Below are positions 7,814 to 15,280 of a DNA stretch of 32,674 nt, one piece after another. The notes below the pieces were generated by a model. That model did no database searches, was not told the origin of the DNA, and worked only from the letters and a program-made list of their open reading frames with translations. Every line of letters starts with the position of its first letter. Within the stretch, counting starts at the first letter, position 1. The position numbers and the translations under genes were made by a program. Source of the stretch: Candidatus Poribacteria bacterium (GTDB lineage Bacteria; Poribacteria; WGA-4E; WGA-3G); contig VXOP01000349.1 of assembly GCA_009839975.1 (NCBI GenBank), forward strand, positions 1-32,674, read 5' to 3'.

Positions 7814-8755
7814 ATGAAACAAACATTCTTATTTTTATCCTTATCCCTACTGATGGGAACACTTGTTGTTTTCATCATAACTACAATTGAAGCGGATACA
7901 ACGGAGACACAAACCAGCACCTCAGAGAACCTAAAAACACCCTTTGCTGAAGGATGTAATAAGTGCCACGGAGATGAAGATGCCTATAAAGAATGGACGC
8001 AAGCTGGACATTCACATGCACTTGTTAACCTGCTTGAAGGTCCCTATGAGGTTAAGACATCTTGTTTGAGTTGTCATTCCTCTGGATATACTATGTTCGC
8101 AGAGAGAGGGATTCCGGGACACCCGTATAACGAAAAAACAGCGGTCAATGCGGTTGCTTGTTCCTCTTGCCATTCACATGCCAGTAAAGAGGAACATCTA
8201 TTGGTAATACCGGCAAAGAAACTATGTGTCACCTGTCATAAGATGGACTGCGGATGTGCTGGTGCAGGTATTGTCCATCAATCCCAATCGGAGATGTTTT
8301 TGGGACGCGAAGGTGCGGGAGTTAAACGGATGCCGTCACCACACGTGCGTGCTATGAAAAAGCGGTGTGTCCACTGCCACATGGCAAAAGTCGAACAGAA
8401 AGAGGACGCAGAAGAAAATGTGGCACAAGAAACTATTGCAAAACACGGAGGACATACCTTCAAAGCTGACTTCTCAACCTGTGGCAACGCAGGATGTCAC
8501 GACAGTGCCGACAACGATATGTCTAAAAGACTACCGGTATATCGTGCTGAAATAGAAGAAAAAATGAAGACAGTGAAAGCAATGCTGGATGGTGCAGCAG
8601 ATAAGACTTCACAAGCATATAAAGACGCTAAACTAAACTACGACATGGTGAAAGGAGATAGCGGTTACGGTTTACACAACATTCCCTATGCCCGCGCGCT
8701 ATTAGAGTATAGCCTCTCACTAAAATCAGAGATAAATGCTACCGAAGCTCAGTAG
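7814..8755 (+). CDS. Secreted multihaem cytochrome c (six haem motifs)
   Basis: This 313-residue protein has an N-terminal signal or anchor (hydrophobic residues 4-23) and so acts outside the cytoplasmic membrane. Haem c attachment motifs are C48-NKC-H52, C84-LSC-H88, C116-SSC-H120, C138-VTC-H142 and C185-VHC-H189. A sixth, C223-GNAG-C-H229, has four residues between the cysteines instead of two. Extra histidines (for example GHSHAL and KHGGHTF) could be distal ligands. The C-terminal 80 residues are haem-free and helical. The pattern fits the cytochrome c554/doxx-type multihaem electron-transfer families, but no terminal reductase or oxidase gene is nearby, so its redox partner is unknown. 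It stands alone behind its own promoter. Confidence 0.9.
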   Translation: MKQTFLFLSLSLLMGTLVVFIITTIEADTTETQTSTSENLKTPFAEGCNKCHGDEDAYKEWTQAGHSHALVNLLEGPYEVKTSCLSCHSSGYTMFAERGIPGHPYNEKTAVNAVACSSCHSHASKEEHLLVIPAKKLCVTCHKMDCGCAGAGIVHQSQSEMFLGREGAGVKRMPSPHVRAMKKRCVHCHMAKVEQKEDAEENVAQETIAKHGGHTFKADFSTCGNAGCHDSADNDMSKRLPVYRAEIEEKMKTVKAMLDGAADKTSQAYKDAKLNYDMVKGDSGYGLHNIPYARALLEYSLSLKSEINATEAQ

Positions 8756-8778
8756 ATGTTCTACATCTGTTCCCAGTC

Positions 8779-8834
8779 CGGTAGGTGCGATAATCCCCAG
8801 GTCGGTAGGTGCGATTTCCTAATCGCACCTACCG
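8779..8834. repeat. Palindromic intergenic repeat, possible bidirectional terminator
   Basis: CGGTAGGTGCGA (8803-8814), the loop TTTCCTAA and TCGCACCTACCG (8823-8834) form a perfect 12-bp stem. An additional direct copy of the left arm lies at 8779-8790, 24 bases upstream. It fills the 99-base gap between two convergent genes (cytochrome and PhyH). There it could terminate both transcripts, though it lacks a T-run. The left arm and loop recur at 30232-30254, so it belongs to a dispersed REP- or MITE-like family. Confidence 0.8.
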
Positions 8835-8854
8835 GGGTTTGAAGCGGCAAGACC

Positions 8855-9691
8855 TTAGTTCCCAGCGTTTAGTGCTTTTTTCAACGGGACATCTTTTTCT
8901 TGCGGGATGTAGAAACTCATCGCATCGTCAACAACGCCGAGTAATTGCCTCTGAATCGGATTACATTTTTCAACCAACTCGTCAGGCATTGTGATATAAT
9001 CCATCGGTTTGATCCAGCGGTATGCATATCCCATAAAGATAGTTTTACGCGGTATGCCTGACCAATTGTGTCCGATGCCGTGATATGTGCGTTGTTCAAA
9101 GAGGAAAGCATCGCCAGCATTCACGTTCATTGCGATTGCGCCGCGTGCCCTACCTGTTTCAGGGTCTTTTGCGGGAAAACCGGTTAATCGGTTGCTTCCC
9201 GGCACTAAAACCGTCGCACCTGATGCAGGATCAGACTGATCACTAATAGCATAAGCGATCTTAAGAAGGATCCGTGGATGGGGTTCTTGCATCTCACGAA
9301 ATGACGTGCCACCATCACGGTGTAGTCCAATATGGTTCTTCACCTTATCAGGCGGTTCCTCTTTTGAGGGGAGGACGATCAGATGTGATGTAATCATTTG
9401 GATGTTCCAGTTCAGCACACCACAGGCAAGAGGAAAAGTCTTATGCCAGTCAAGGAGTTGAAGGAACGCTTCATGATGCGTGAGGCAATTACGTAGGTTC
9501 AACTTACCGCCGCCTTCCAGATTACCCGCTTCCTCCTCTTTAGCATAAACTTCGTCAACTGCAGCGTCAATTTCTGCGACAACATCTGGGGGTAAAGCGT
9601 TCTTAATTAAGATGTATCCATTGTCTTCCACAAACTGTTTTTGTTCAGTCGAAAGGACTGCTGTTTCAGCAATATCGCTAATCGTTTCCAT
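8855..9691 (-). CDS. Phytanoyl-CoA dioxygenase (PhyH) family protein
   Basis: This 278-residue protein is a non-haem Fe(II)/2-oxoglutarate oxygenase. The iron site is His124 and Asp126 in GLHRDGGTSF, with the distal His at 204 or 208 in QRTYHGIGHNW. Arg215 (IPRKTIF) fits the 2-oxoglutarate carboxylate ligand. The N-terminus (TEQKQFVEDNGYILIKNALP) is the usual PhyH opening, where a residue stretch guides entry to the fold. The family hydroxylates very diverse small substrates, so the substrate cannot be named. A good site (AAAGGATG) precedes ATG 9691. It is transcribed convergently to the cytochrome gene and divergently from the membrane protein at 9809. PhyH paralogs are abundant in Poribacteria. 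Confidence 0.88.
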   Translation of the reverse strand: METISDIAETAVLSTEQKQFVEDNGYILIKNALPPDVVAEIDAAVDEVYAKEEEAGNLEGGGKLNLRNCLTHHEAFLQLLDWHKTFPLACGVLNWNIQMITSHLIVLPSKEEPPDKVKNHIGLHRDGGTSFREMQEPHPRILLKIAYAISDQSDPASGATVLVPGSNRLTGFPAKDPETGRARGAIAMNVNAGDAFLFEQRTYHGIGHNWSGIPRKTIFMGYAYRWIKPMDYITMPDELVEKCNPIQRQLLGVVDDAMSFYIPQEKDVPLKKALNAGN

Positions 9692-9808
9692 ATTTTCATC
9701 CTTTGTTTGACATGTGCATGTTCAATCTATGTGACTACTATTTTAGACGTTGGCATGTATTTATAGAATTAAAGTATACAAGAATTTACTGAAATTCTCA
9801 AGAAAATT

Positions 9809-11830
9809 TTGAATTTTGAATTTATACAACGGGGCATTTATACAACGGAAAGTTCTATATCAGATTTGATACCTACGAATTCGCACCAAGCAACACAACC
9901 CTCAGCAAGCGGTCAAGAACCTATACCGCCTACACTTACGAACCAGAAACGTCAACACTTCGGTGCTACATGGCGTGCGATCCTAATCGGCACACTACTC
10001 ACCATTCCAAACGTCTATTGGATTTTGGATTCAGCGGGACAAGGTTATCCTACCACAATTTCACTCTATTTCAATGTCATCTTTTGTATTTTTGTGCTTA
10101 CCGGTGGAAATCTTGTCCTGTCATGGACAATGCCGAGAGTCGCATTTCAACAAGGTGAACTGTTGACTATCTATGTCATGCTTGCCATCGCTTCTTCTCT
10201 GGCAGGTCATGATGTTCTCCGCGTCTTAATACCGATGATCCCTTACGCTTTCTGGCACGCTACGCCGGAAAACGATTGGACACATCTGTTCCACCGTTAT
10301 GTTCCTGATTGGATAGCAGTTAAAGATAAAACCTTTTTAACAGAATACTACCGGGGTGAATCCAGCTTATATCGCTGGGAACTCATTGAAGGATGGCTTA
10401 CGACCACCTTAACTTGGGGTGGATTTTTGTGTGCACTCGTACTAGCGATGGTATTCATCAACACCCTTGTGCGTAAGCAGTGGACAGAACATGAGAAACT
10501 GAGTTATCCAATCATTCAACTCCCGCTTGAATTGACAAACGTCACCAAGACAAAGCTGCTGACAAGCAGGATGATGTGGCTCGGATTTGCGATTGCTGGA
10601 ACAATTGATATACTCAACGGATTGCACTATCTTTTTCCAGCTGTACCGAGTCTGGGTGGTCGACTTTACGACATGCGTCCATTTTTTACACAGAAACCGT
10701 GGAGTGCGATTGGCTGGACTCCGATCGCTGTATTCCCGTTTGCAGTCGGCATGGCATTCTTTATTCCGCTGGACTTGTCATTTTCCTGCTGGTTCTTCTA
10801 TCTGTTTTGGAAGGCAGAACGCATCTTTGGCGATGCGTTGGGTATCAGAGGTATGCCGAACTTTCCGTTTACGGATGAGCAATCTTTTGGTGCGTATATC
10901 GGTTTATTCGTTATTGCTATTGTTGCAACGCGAAAACACCTGGCACAGGTGGGACGCAAACTCTTTACGCAGCGCAAAGGAGAAGACCCTGATGAACCGA
11001 TGTCCTATCGTGGTATGGTCATCTGCTTAATAACGAGTCTGTTATTCCTTGCCATCTTCTGCAACGCCGCTGGGATGTCTATCTGGGTAATTATCGTATT
11101 CTTCGGTATCTACTATGCTATATCCACTGCTGTCACCCGGATGCGTGCTGAGCTCGGTTCACCCGTACACGATTTACATTTCATCGGTCCCGACGAGATG
11201 ATGCCTCGTATCTTTGGAACCCGTTTTCTCGGTCCACGAAACTTGACGATGTTAGCGTATCTCTTTTCTATCAACCGTGCTTATCGTGGACATCCGATGC
11301 CACATATCCTTGAAGGTTTCAAACTCGCTGAAAGGACACGAATTTCTAACCGCAGATTACTTATCGCAATGTGTGTCGCGATAGTTGTCGGCACATTCGG
11401 TTCATTTTGGGCATTCTATCATATATCATACATTGAAGGGGCACGTGATTGGTTTGCCGGTAGACCCTTTAACCGACTTCAGAGTTGGTTAACGTCTCCA
11501 AGAGTACCCGATATACCAGCGATTGTCGCGATGTGTGTCGGTTTTCTGATAACAGGTTTCTTGATGTTTATGCGGATAAAACTATTCTGGTGGCCCTTTC
11601 ATCCTGCCGGATTTGCCATTTCCAGTAGTTGGTCAATGAATGTGTTTTGGTTTTCAATCTTTGTCAGTTCAGTCATCAAATGGATCATACTGAAGCAGGG
11701 AGGCGTGAGTCTGCACCGCAAACTCATACCGTTCTTCCTCGGTCTGATTCTGGGTGAGTTTATTGTAGGTGGCGTTTGGAGTCTAATTGGGATAACGTTG
11801 GATAGACCGATGTATCGGTTCCTGTTTTAG
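9809..11830 (+). CDS. Polytopic membrane protein, DUF6785/DUF6784-like
   Basis: This protein of up to 673 residues has about twelve or more hydrophobic segments spread from residue 55 to the C-terminus (for example AILIGTLLTIPNVYWIL, LSYPIIQLPLEL, MVICLITSLLFLAIFCNAAG, GIYYAISTAVTRMRAELGSP). Its length, the RKQWTEHEKLSYP motif and RAELGSPVHDLHF recall large uncharacterised membrane proteins annotated DUF6785/DUF6784, which have an oligopeptide-transporter-like topology. This is from memory. A transport role is inferred. No ATG exists before the first membrane helix. The frame opens at TTG 9809 or possibly TTG 9866, the latter behind GGAAAG, so the start is unsure. The first 45 residues are polar and low-complexity and overlap a 13-bp direct repeat. 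Confidence 0.75.
   Translation: MNFEFIQRGIYTTESSISDLIPTNSHQATQPSASGQEPIPPTLTNQKRQHFGATWRAILIGTLLTIPNVYWILDSAGQGYPTTISLYFNVIFCIFVLTGGNLVLSWTMPRVAFQQGELLTIYVMLAIASSLAGHDVLRVLIPMIPYAFWHATPENDWTHLFHRYVPDWIAVKDKTFLTEYYRGESSLYRWELIEGWLTTTLTWGGFLCALVLAMVFINTLVRKQWTEHEKLSYPIIQLPLELTNVTKTKLLTSRMMWLGFAIAGTIDILNGLHYLFPAVPSLGGRLYDMRPFFTQKPWSAIGWTPIAVFPFAVGMAFFIPLDLSFSCWFFYLFWKAERIFGDALGIRGMPNFPFTDEQSFGAYIGLFVIAIVATRKHLAQVGRKLFTQRKGEDPDEPMSYRGMVICLITSLLFLAIFCNAAGMSIWVIIVFFGIYYAISTAVTRMRAELGSPVHDLHFIGPDEMMPRIFGTRFLGPRNLTMLAYLFSINRAYRGHPMPHILEGFKLAERTRISNRRLLIAMCVAIVVGTFGSFWAFYHISYIEGARDWFAGRPFNRLQSWLTSPRVPDIPAIVAMCVGFLITGFLMFMRIKLFWWPFHPAGFAISSSWSMNVFWFSIFVSSVIKWIILKQGGVSLHRKLIPFFLGLILGEFIVGGVWSLIGITLDRPMYRFLF
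9820..9848 (+). repeat. 13-bp direct repeat at the membrane-protein start
   Basis: ATTTATACAACGG occurs at 9820-9832 and 9836-9848, with a period of 16 bases. It spans the doubtful 5' end of the membrane-protein gene, which supports the idea that translation may begin downstream of it. Confidence 0.7.
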
Positions 11831-12093
11831 GTGTGACAACTGTTTCAGCATCATGAGTGTAATCACTTCCACTGACTGCCAACACCACTGAGATCAATAT
11901 TATCCAAAGATGTTGCAGACTTGATTGAACTTTTTTGCACAACATACATCTTGATTTTGTTGTAGCACATTCATCCTTGATTGTGCTTCGTCTCTTATTG
12001 TTCACACGTTACTGACATTGTGGGATGATGTTGTTTATATTTGTGGCGGGTTTTGCGGGGTCTTTGTGTCCCTGCTGTAAGACGACTTTGTCT
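11831..12093. other. Gene-free stretch
   Basis: These 263 bases lie between the converging ends of the membrane-protein gene and the methyltransferase gene. A small hairpin (CACCG-CTA-CGGTG on the minus strand, around 12096-12110) overlaps the methyltransferase stop codon, and AAGAC/GTCTT pairs beside it. No T-run terminator and no convincing gene were found. Confidence 0.5.
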
Positions 12094-13092
12094 TCACCGT
12101 AGCGGTGGCTTGGTTCTTTTTTTATAATTCCACTCAGAGAGAGTTGCCTTTATTCTTTCCTGTGCACGGGTTGCCATTTCGACTTCTATTTCATAACCGA
12201 TAAAATCTCTGCCTTCAAGTATGGCGGCGACCCCGGTAGAACCTGAGCCAGCGAAAGAATCGAGAACAAGGGCGCGAGGCGCGGAGAAAATACGGATAAG
12301 ATGTTGGAGTAAATCTACTGGTTTGGCTGTCATGTGTCCGTATCGTTCTTTTGGTTTCTTTGATGGAATGACAGTACCCGGGAATTGAGAGGCGTTAATT
12401 ATAGGATTGTTGACATCAATAAGGCCCGTTTCCCACTTATCCCAGTTATCAACAAAAGTGCCTTCTCTGGGAGCTTGTGCAAGGATTATCATTTCGCCTT
12501 GAGGCTTGAGTTGTGGTGTTTTTCGTCCATCTATTTTCCGTAGAAGTCTGTCTTTTTCTTCATCCGATATTTTCCGTTTGCGTATAAAATGGTCTTGCGA
12601 GAAAGCTTTTGCTTGTCCTTCATATCTCCAAATTAACACGTCGCGTATTTCAAATCCTGCGTCTTCTAATGTAATGGCGGTTCTGTGTCCGAGGCGATTT
12701 TGGCTAAAAACAAGGCAAAATCCACCGGGGCGAATAACGCGCATCCATTCATCTGCTACTGGGGCAAGGAACTTTTGTAATTCTCGTCCTTGCTCGACGG
12801 AAAACTTCATCCCTGATGGTAGTGAACTGATGACACCAGGTTTTACTCGCTTGTTTAGTTTTTCGGTGTCCCAATCCTCTCCCATGCCATCAATAAAATA
12901 GGGTGGGTCTGTAAGCACCAAAGAAACGGAGTTCTCTTTGAGTTGCTTCATTCCATCCCGGCAATCCATATTTTCTAAAATTGCCTGTATATTAGCATTT
13001 GCGGATGTTGAATTGAGTAATGACTGCTGGTAAGGTGAGAATATGTCAGTATCCTCATTGATATTTTCATTTTTGATATTTTCATTTTTCAC
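12094..13092 (-). CDS. Site-specific DNA methyltransferase, beta class (N4/N6)
   Basis: This 332-residue S-adenosylmethionine-dependent DNA methylase transfers methyl groups to exocyclic amino nitrogens. The catalytic motif IV, TDPPYF (residues 61-66), precedes the SAM-binding motif I, DSFAGSGSTGVAA (278-290), and motif X, HMTAKPVDLL, lies just before motif I. This order defines the beta class. The middle region (about 160-245) is the likely target-recognition part. No restriction endonuclease flanks it, so it may be an orphan methylase. The frame opens at GTG 13092, with no ATG until about residue 43. The first residues (KNENIKNENIN) come from a tandem 15-bp repeat, and the ribosome site is weak, so the exact start is uncertain. 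Confidence 0.9.
   Translation of the reverse strand: MKNENIKNENINEDTDIFSPYQQSLLNSTSANANIQAILENMDCRDGMKQLKENSVSLVLTDPPYFIDGMGEDWDTEKLNKRVKPGVISSLPSGMKFSVEQGRELQKFLAPVADEWMRVIRPGGFCLVFSQNRLGHRTAITLEDAGFEIRDVLIWRYEGQAKAFSQDHFIRKRKISDEEKDRLLRKIDGRKTPQLKPQGEMIILAQAPREGTFVDNWDKWETGLIDVNNPIINASQFPGTVIPSKKPKERYGHMTAKPVDLLQHLIRIFSAPRALVLDSFAGSGSTGVAAILEGRDFIGYEIEVEMATRAQERIKATLSEWNYKKRTKPPLR
13060..13089 (-). repeat. Tandem 15-bp repeat in the methyltransferase 5' end
   Basis: Two perfect copies of GATATTTTCATTTTT (plus strand) at 13060-13074 and 13075-13089 encode KNENI-KNENI right after the GTG start. The unit is a multiple of three, so copy-number change would alter the N-terminus without breaking the frame. 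Confidence 0.85.
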
Positions 13093-13340
13093 AATTAGGT
13101 GTCTCTGTTAAGGGGATGGGAAATTCTCCTCAAACGTCCGTTCATAAATGTACCACAGGAAAGAAAATAAATCAATGATATTTTCGTATAAAGCCGTTAG
13201 TTGTATATAAAACGTTATTTGGATTTAGTAGGTTTCTATAAGAGTTTACAGAGTTAACGATGAGGCAACCTCAATTTCGTAGGGTAGGTTGAACAGCAGG
13301 TGAAACCCAATAAATCCGCGAAATTCGTGTAATCCGTGAA
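13093..13340. other. Intergenic stretch
   Basis: This is the AT-rich part of the 374-base gap between the divergent methyltransferase and rpe genes. Near 13311-13350 it contains a degenerate run of about 10-base units (AAATCCGCGA, AATTCGTGTA, ATCCGTGAAA) that leads into the dispersed repeat. No gene or RNA was recognised. Confidence 0.5.
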
Positions 13341-13382
13341 AATCCGCGATTCTGACAGAAACGATGACAATTACTTTACACA
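13341..13382 (-). repeat. 42-nt dispersed repeat, copy B
   Basis: The reverse complement of this segment matches 1594-1635 with about four differences. It ends only 17 bases before the -35 box of the rpe promoter, so it sits in a position that could affect transcription. Confidence 0.7.
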
Positions 13383-13399
13383 CCTCAACCAACCAAAAT

Positions 13400-13428
13400 T
13401 TGACAATTTGCGTAATTTATGTTATAAT
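13400..13428 (+). promoter_or_regulatory. Consensus sigma70 promoter for the rpe operon
   Basis: TTGACA (13400-13405), a 17-base spacer and TATAAT (13423-13428) match the vegetative consensus exactly. The start point would be near 13435, about 32 bases upstream of the rpe start codon. Tight gene packing suggests it drives rpe and both dehydrogenases. Confidence 0.8.
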
Positions 13429-13466
13429 ATCTATTTGAGAAACCCGTATTTGATTGGAGTAATATC

Positions 13467-14192
13467 TTGCCGACTCATGAGAGTCAATGCCTTAGTCCCG
13501 CAGATAAAAGTATCAGCATAGCACCATCTGTGATGTGTGCAGATCTCTGTAACCTGGAAACAGATATACGTGAGTTAGAAAATGCGGGAATAAACCTGCT
13601 TCATTTTGACTTGATGGACGCACACTTTGTACCGAATATGCCGATTGGGTTGGTACTCATTGAACAATTACGTCAAAAAACAGATTGCGCTTTTGACATT
13701 CACCTGATGGTCAACAATAACGACTTCTTCGTGGAAGCAGTTGCAAACATCGGTGTACAGCAGATAGCAGTCCATGCTGAATCGGCAGTCCATTTGGACA
13801 GGACTTTATCTGTTATTCAAGCACACGGTATAAAGTCGGGTGTTGCTTTGAATCCAGCGACTCCGCTTTCCGCGATAACGTATGTTGTTGATAGGCTTGA
13901 CTTCGTGCTAATTATGACGGTCAATCCTGGATTTGCTGGACAGAAATTAGTACCGGCAACGTTACGAAAGATCGAAGAATGTCGCACTTTTTTGGATGAA
14001 AACGATGCAGACCTACCGATAGAAGTTGATGGGAATGTCAGTTTTGAAAATATCCCTAAAATGGTAGCAGCAGGGGCAGATATTTTGGTCGGTGGCAGCA
14101 GCAGTGTATTTCACACATCCGGCTCCCGAGCAGAGAATATCCAACAGATCCGTCAGGCAATTGCACAGGGTCTCAAAGAGAGAGATGGATGA
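13467..14192 (+). CDS. rpe: Ribulose-phosphate 3-epimerase
   Basis: This 241-residue TIM barrel interconverts ribulose-5-phosphate and xylulose-5-phosphate, or a related ketose phosphate pair. Family motifs are in order: SIAPSVMCADL, HFDLMDAHFVPN (His46 and Asp48 metal ligands, Asp51 acid/base), FDIHLMVNN, LIMTVNPGFAGQK and IEVDGNVSFENIP, with the phosphate loop GADILVGGSSSVF. The start is TTG 13467, supported by GGAG eight bases upstream. The ATG codons downstream lie inside conserved sequence. The gene overlaps the next dehydrogenase by four bases. The context of two polyol-type dehydrogenases suggests a sugar or polyol catabolic operon in which the epimerase may act on a non-pentose substrate such as an allulose phosphate. 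Confidence 0.92.
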   Translation: MPTHESQCLSPADKSISIAPSVMCADLCNLETDIRELENAGINLLHFDLMDAHFVPNMPIGLVLIEQLRQKTDCAFDIHLMVNNNDFFVEAVANIGVQQIAVHAESAVHLDRTLSVIQAHGIKSGVALNPATPLSAITYVVDRLDFVLIMTVNPGFAGQKLVPATLRKIEECRTFLDENDADLPIEVDGNVSFENIPKMVAAGADILVGGSSSVFHTSGSRAENIQQIRQAIAQGLKERDG

Positions 14193-15256
14193 TGAGCAAC
14201 CCGTTGATGGAGGCACTTGTCCTGCACGCGGTTGGAGATTTGCGATTAGAACAAATACCTATTCCACCTGTCTCCGATGGACAAGTCCGAGTCAGAATCG
14301 GTTTTTGTGGTGTATGTGGCTCAGATATTCCACGGATTTTCTCAAAAGGTACATACAGTTTTCCGACAGTTTGTGGACACGAATTCGCTGGAACTGTTGA
14401 CATTTTCGGTTCAGAAGTTGATAATCTTAAGGAAGGTGACAAGGTAGTTGTTTTTCCACTTTTATGGTGTGGTAAATGTGCTGCGTGTGAGAGAGGAAGA
14501 TACGTCCAATGCAGCGACTACGATTACCTCGGTTCACGAAGTAACGGTGCGTTTGCAGAATATGTTGTCGCACCGAAAGAGAACATCATCCGAGTGCCAG
14601 ACGGTGTCTCACTGGAAGAAGCAGCACAGACCGAACCCGCTGCTGTGGCACTCCATGCAATTCGGAGGGTTCAAGAGTCGCTTGTCGGCAAAACGGTTGC
14701 TATTTTTGGTACCGGTCCGATAGGGTTAATGGTCGCACAGTGGGCAAAAATTATGGGAGCGACGCAGGTGCTTCTGTTTGATGTTGTGCCAGAAAAACTT
14801 GCACTGGCACGACGTATCGGATTTGAAAATGTCTTTGACAGCAGAGCAGCAGACGTTGTTAACGTCGTGAACGACCATACTGAAGGAAAAGGCGCGCATG
14901 TCTGTATTGAAGCGGCAGGTGTACCGGAAACGTATTGGAACGCCTTCGGAAGTGTTAGACGTGGTGGCAGTGTCGTTCTACTCGGGAATCCCACTGCAGA
15001 TGTAACGTTACCTGCACCGCTGATTTCGCAGTTGATGCGAAGAGAGGTGAAAGTGTTCGGAACGTGGAATTCCGATTACAGCACATCCGGCAACGATGAT
15101 GATTGGCGGACAGTTTTACAAGCAATGGCAACGCACAAGTTAGACCTAAATCCGTTGATAACACACAAGGTGTCGCTAAAAGATAGCACGAACATACTAC
15201 ACCTGATGAAAAACAGAAACGAGTTTTACGCAAAAGTGCTTATACATCCATCGTAA
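14189..15256 (+). CDS. Zn-dependent medium-chain dehydrogenase, GatD/polyol type
   Basis: This 355-residue NAD(P)-dependent polyol dehydrogenase has all zinc sites intact: catalytic Cys43 in GVCGSD, His64-Glu65 in CGHEFAG, and structural Cys94, Cys97, Cys100 and Cys108 in CGKCAACERGRYVQC. The Rossmann loop is IFGTGPIGLMVAQ. The stretch YDYLGSRSNGAFAEY and the EPAAVALHAIRR motif closely resemble galactitol-1-phosphate 5-dehydrogenase (GatD) and sorbitol dehydrogenases, so a polyol or polyol phosphate is the likely substrate. The exact sugar cannot be read from sequence. Its ATG overlaps the rpe stop by four bases, which implies coupled expression. Two ATG codons lie in tandem at the start, and the second would shorten it by one residue. 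Confidence 0.9.
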   Translation: MMSNPLMEALVLHAVGDLRLEQIPIPPVSDGQVRVRIGFCGVCGSDIPRIFSKGTYSFPTVCGHEFAGTVDIFGSEVDNLKEGDKVVVFPLLWCGKCAACERGRYVQCSDYDYLGSRSNGAFAEYVVAPKENIIRVPDGVSLEEAAQTEPAAVALHAIRRVQESLVGKTVAIFGTGPIGLMVAQWAKIMGATQVLLFDVVPEKLALARRIGFENVFDSRAADVVNVVNDHTEGKGAHVCIEAAGVPETYWNAFGSVRRGGSVVLLGNPTADVTLPAPLISQLMRREVKVFGTWNSDYSTSGNDDDWRTVLQAMATHKLDLNPLITHKVSLKDSTNILHLMKNRNEFYAKVLIHPS

Positions 15257-15280
15257 ACCTTACAAAGAACAAGGAAAAAT

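Noticed and set aside
8779-8834. CRISPR array
   Set aside because: Repeat arms with 12-base spacing are a single palindrome plus one extra arm. There are no regular unique spacers and no cas genes.
11760-12005. 81-residue minus-strand frame with a hydrophobic stretch, between the membrane protein and the methyltransferase
   Set aside because: It overlaps the 3' end of the membrane-protein gene, has no ribosome site and resembles no family. The hydrophobic run is short.
14641-14660. TGGCAC...GCAAT inside the dehydrogenase as a sigma54 promoter
   Set aside because: The GG-to-GC spacing is two bases short of the -24/-12 rule and it lies inside a coding region.
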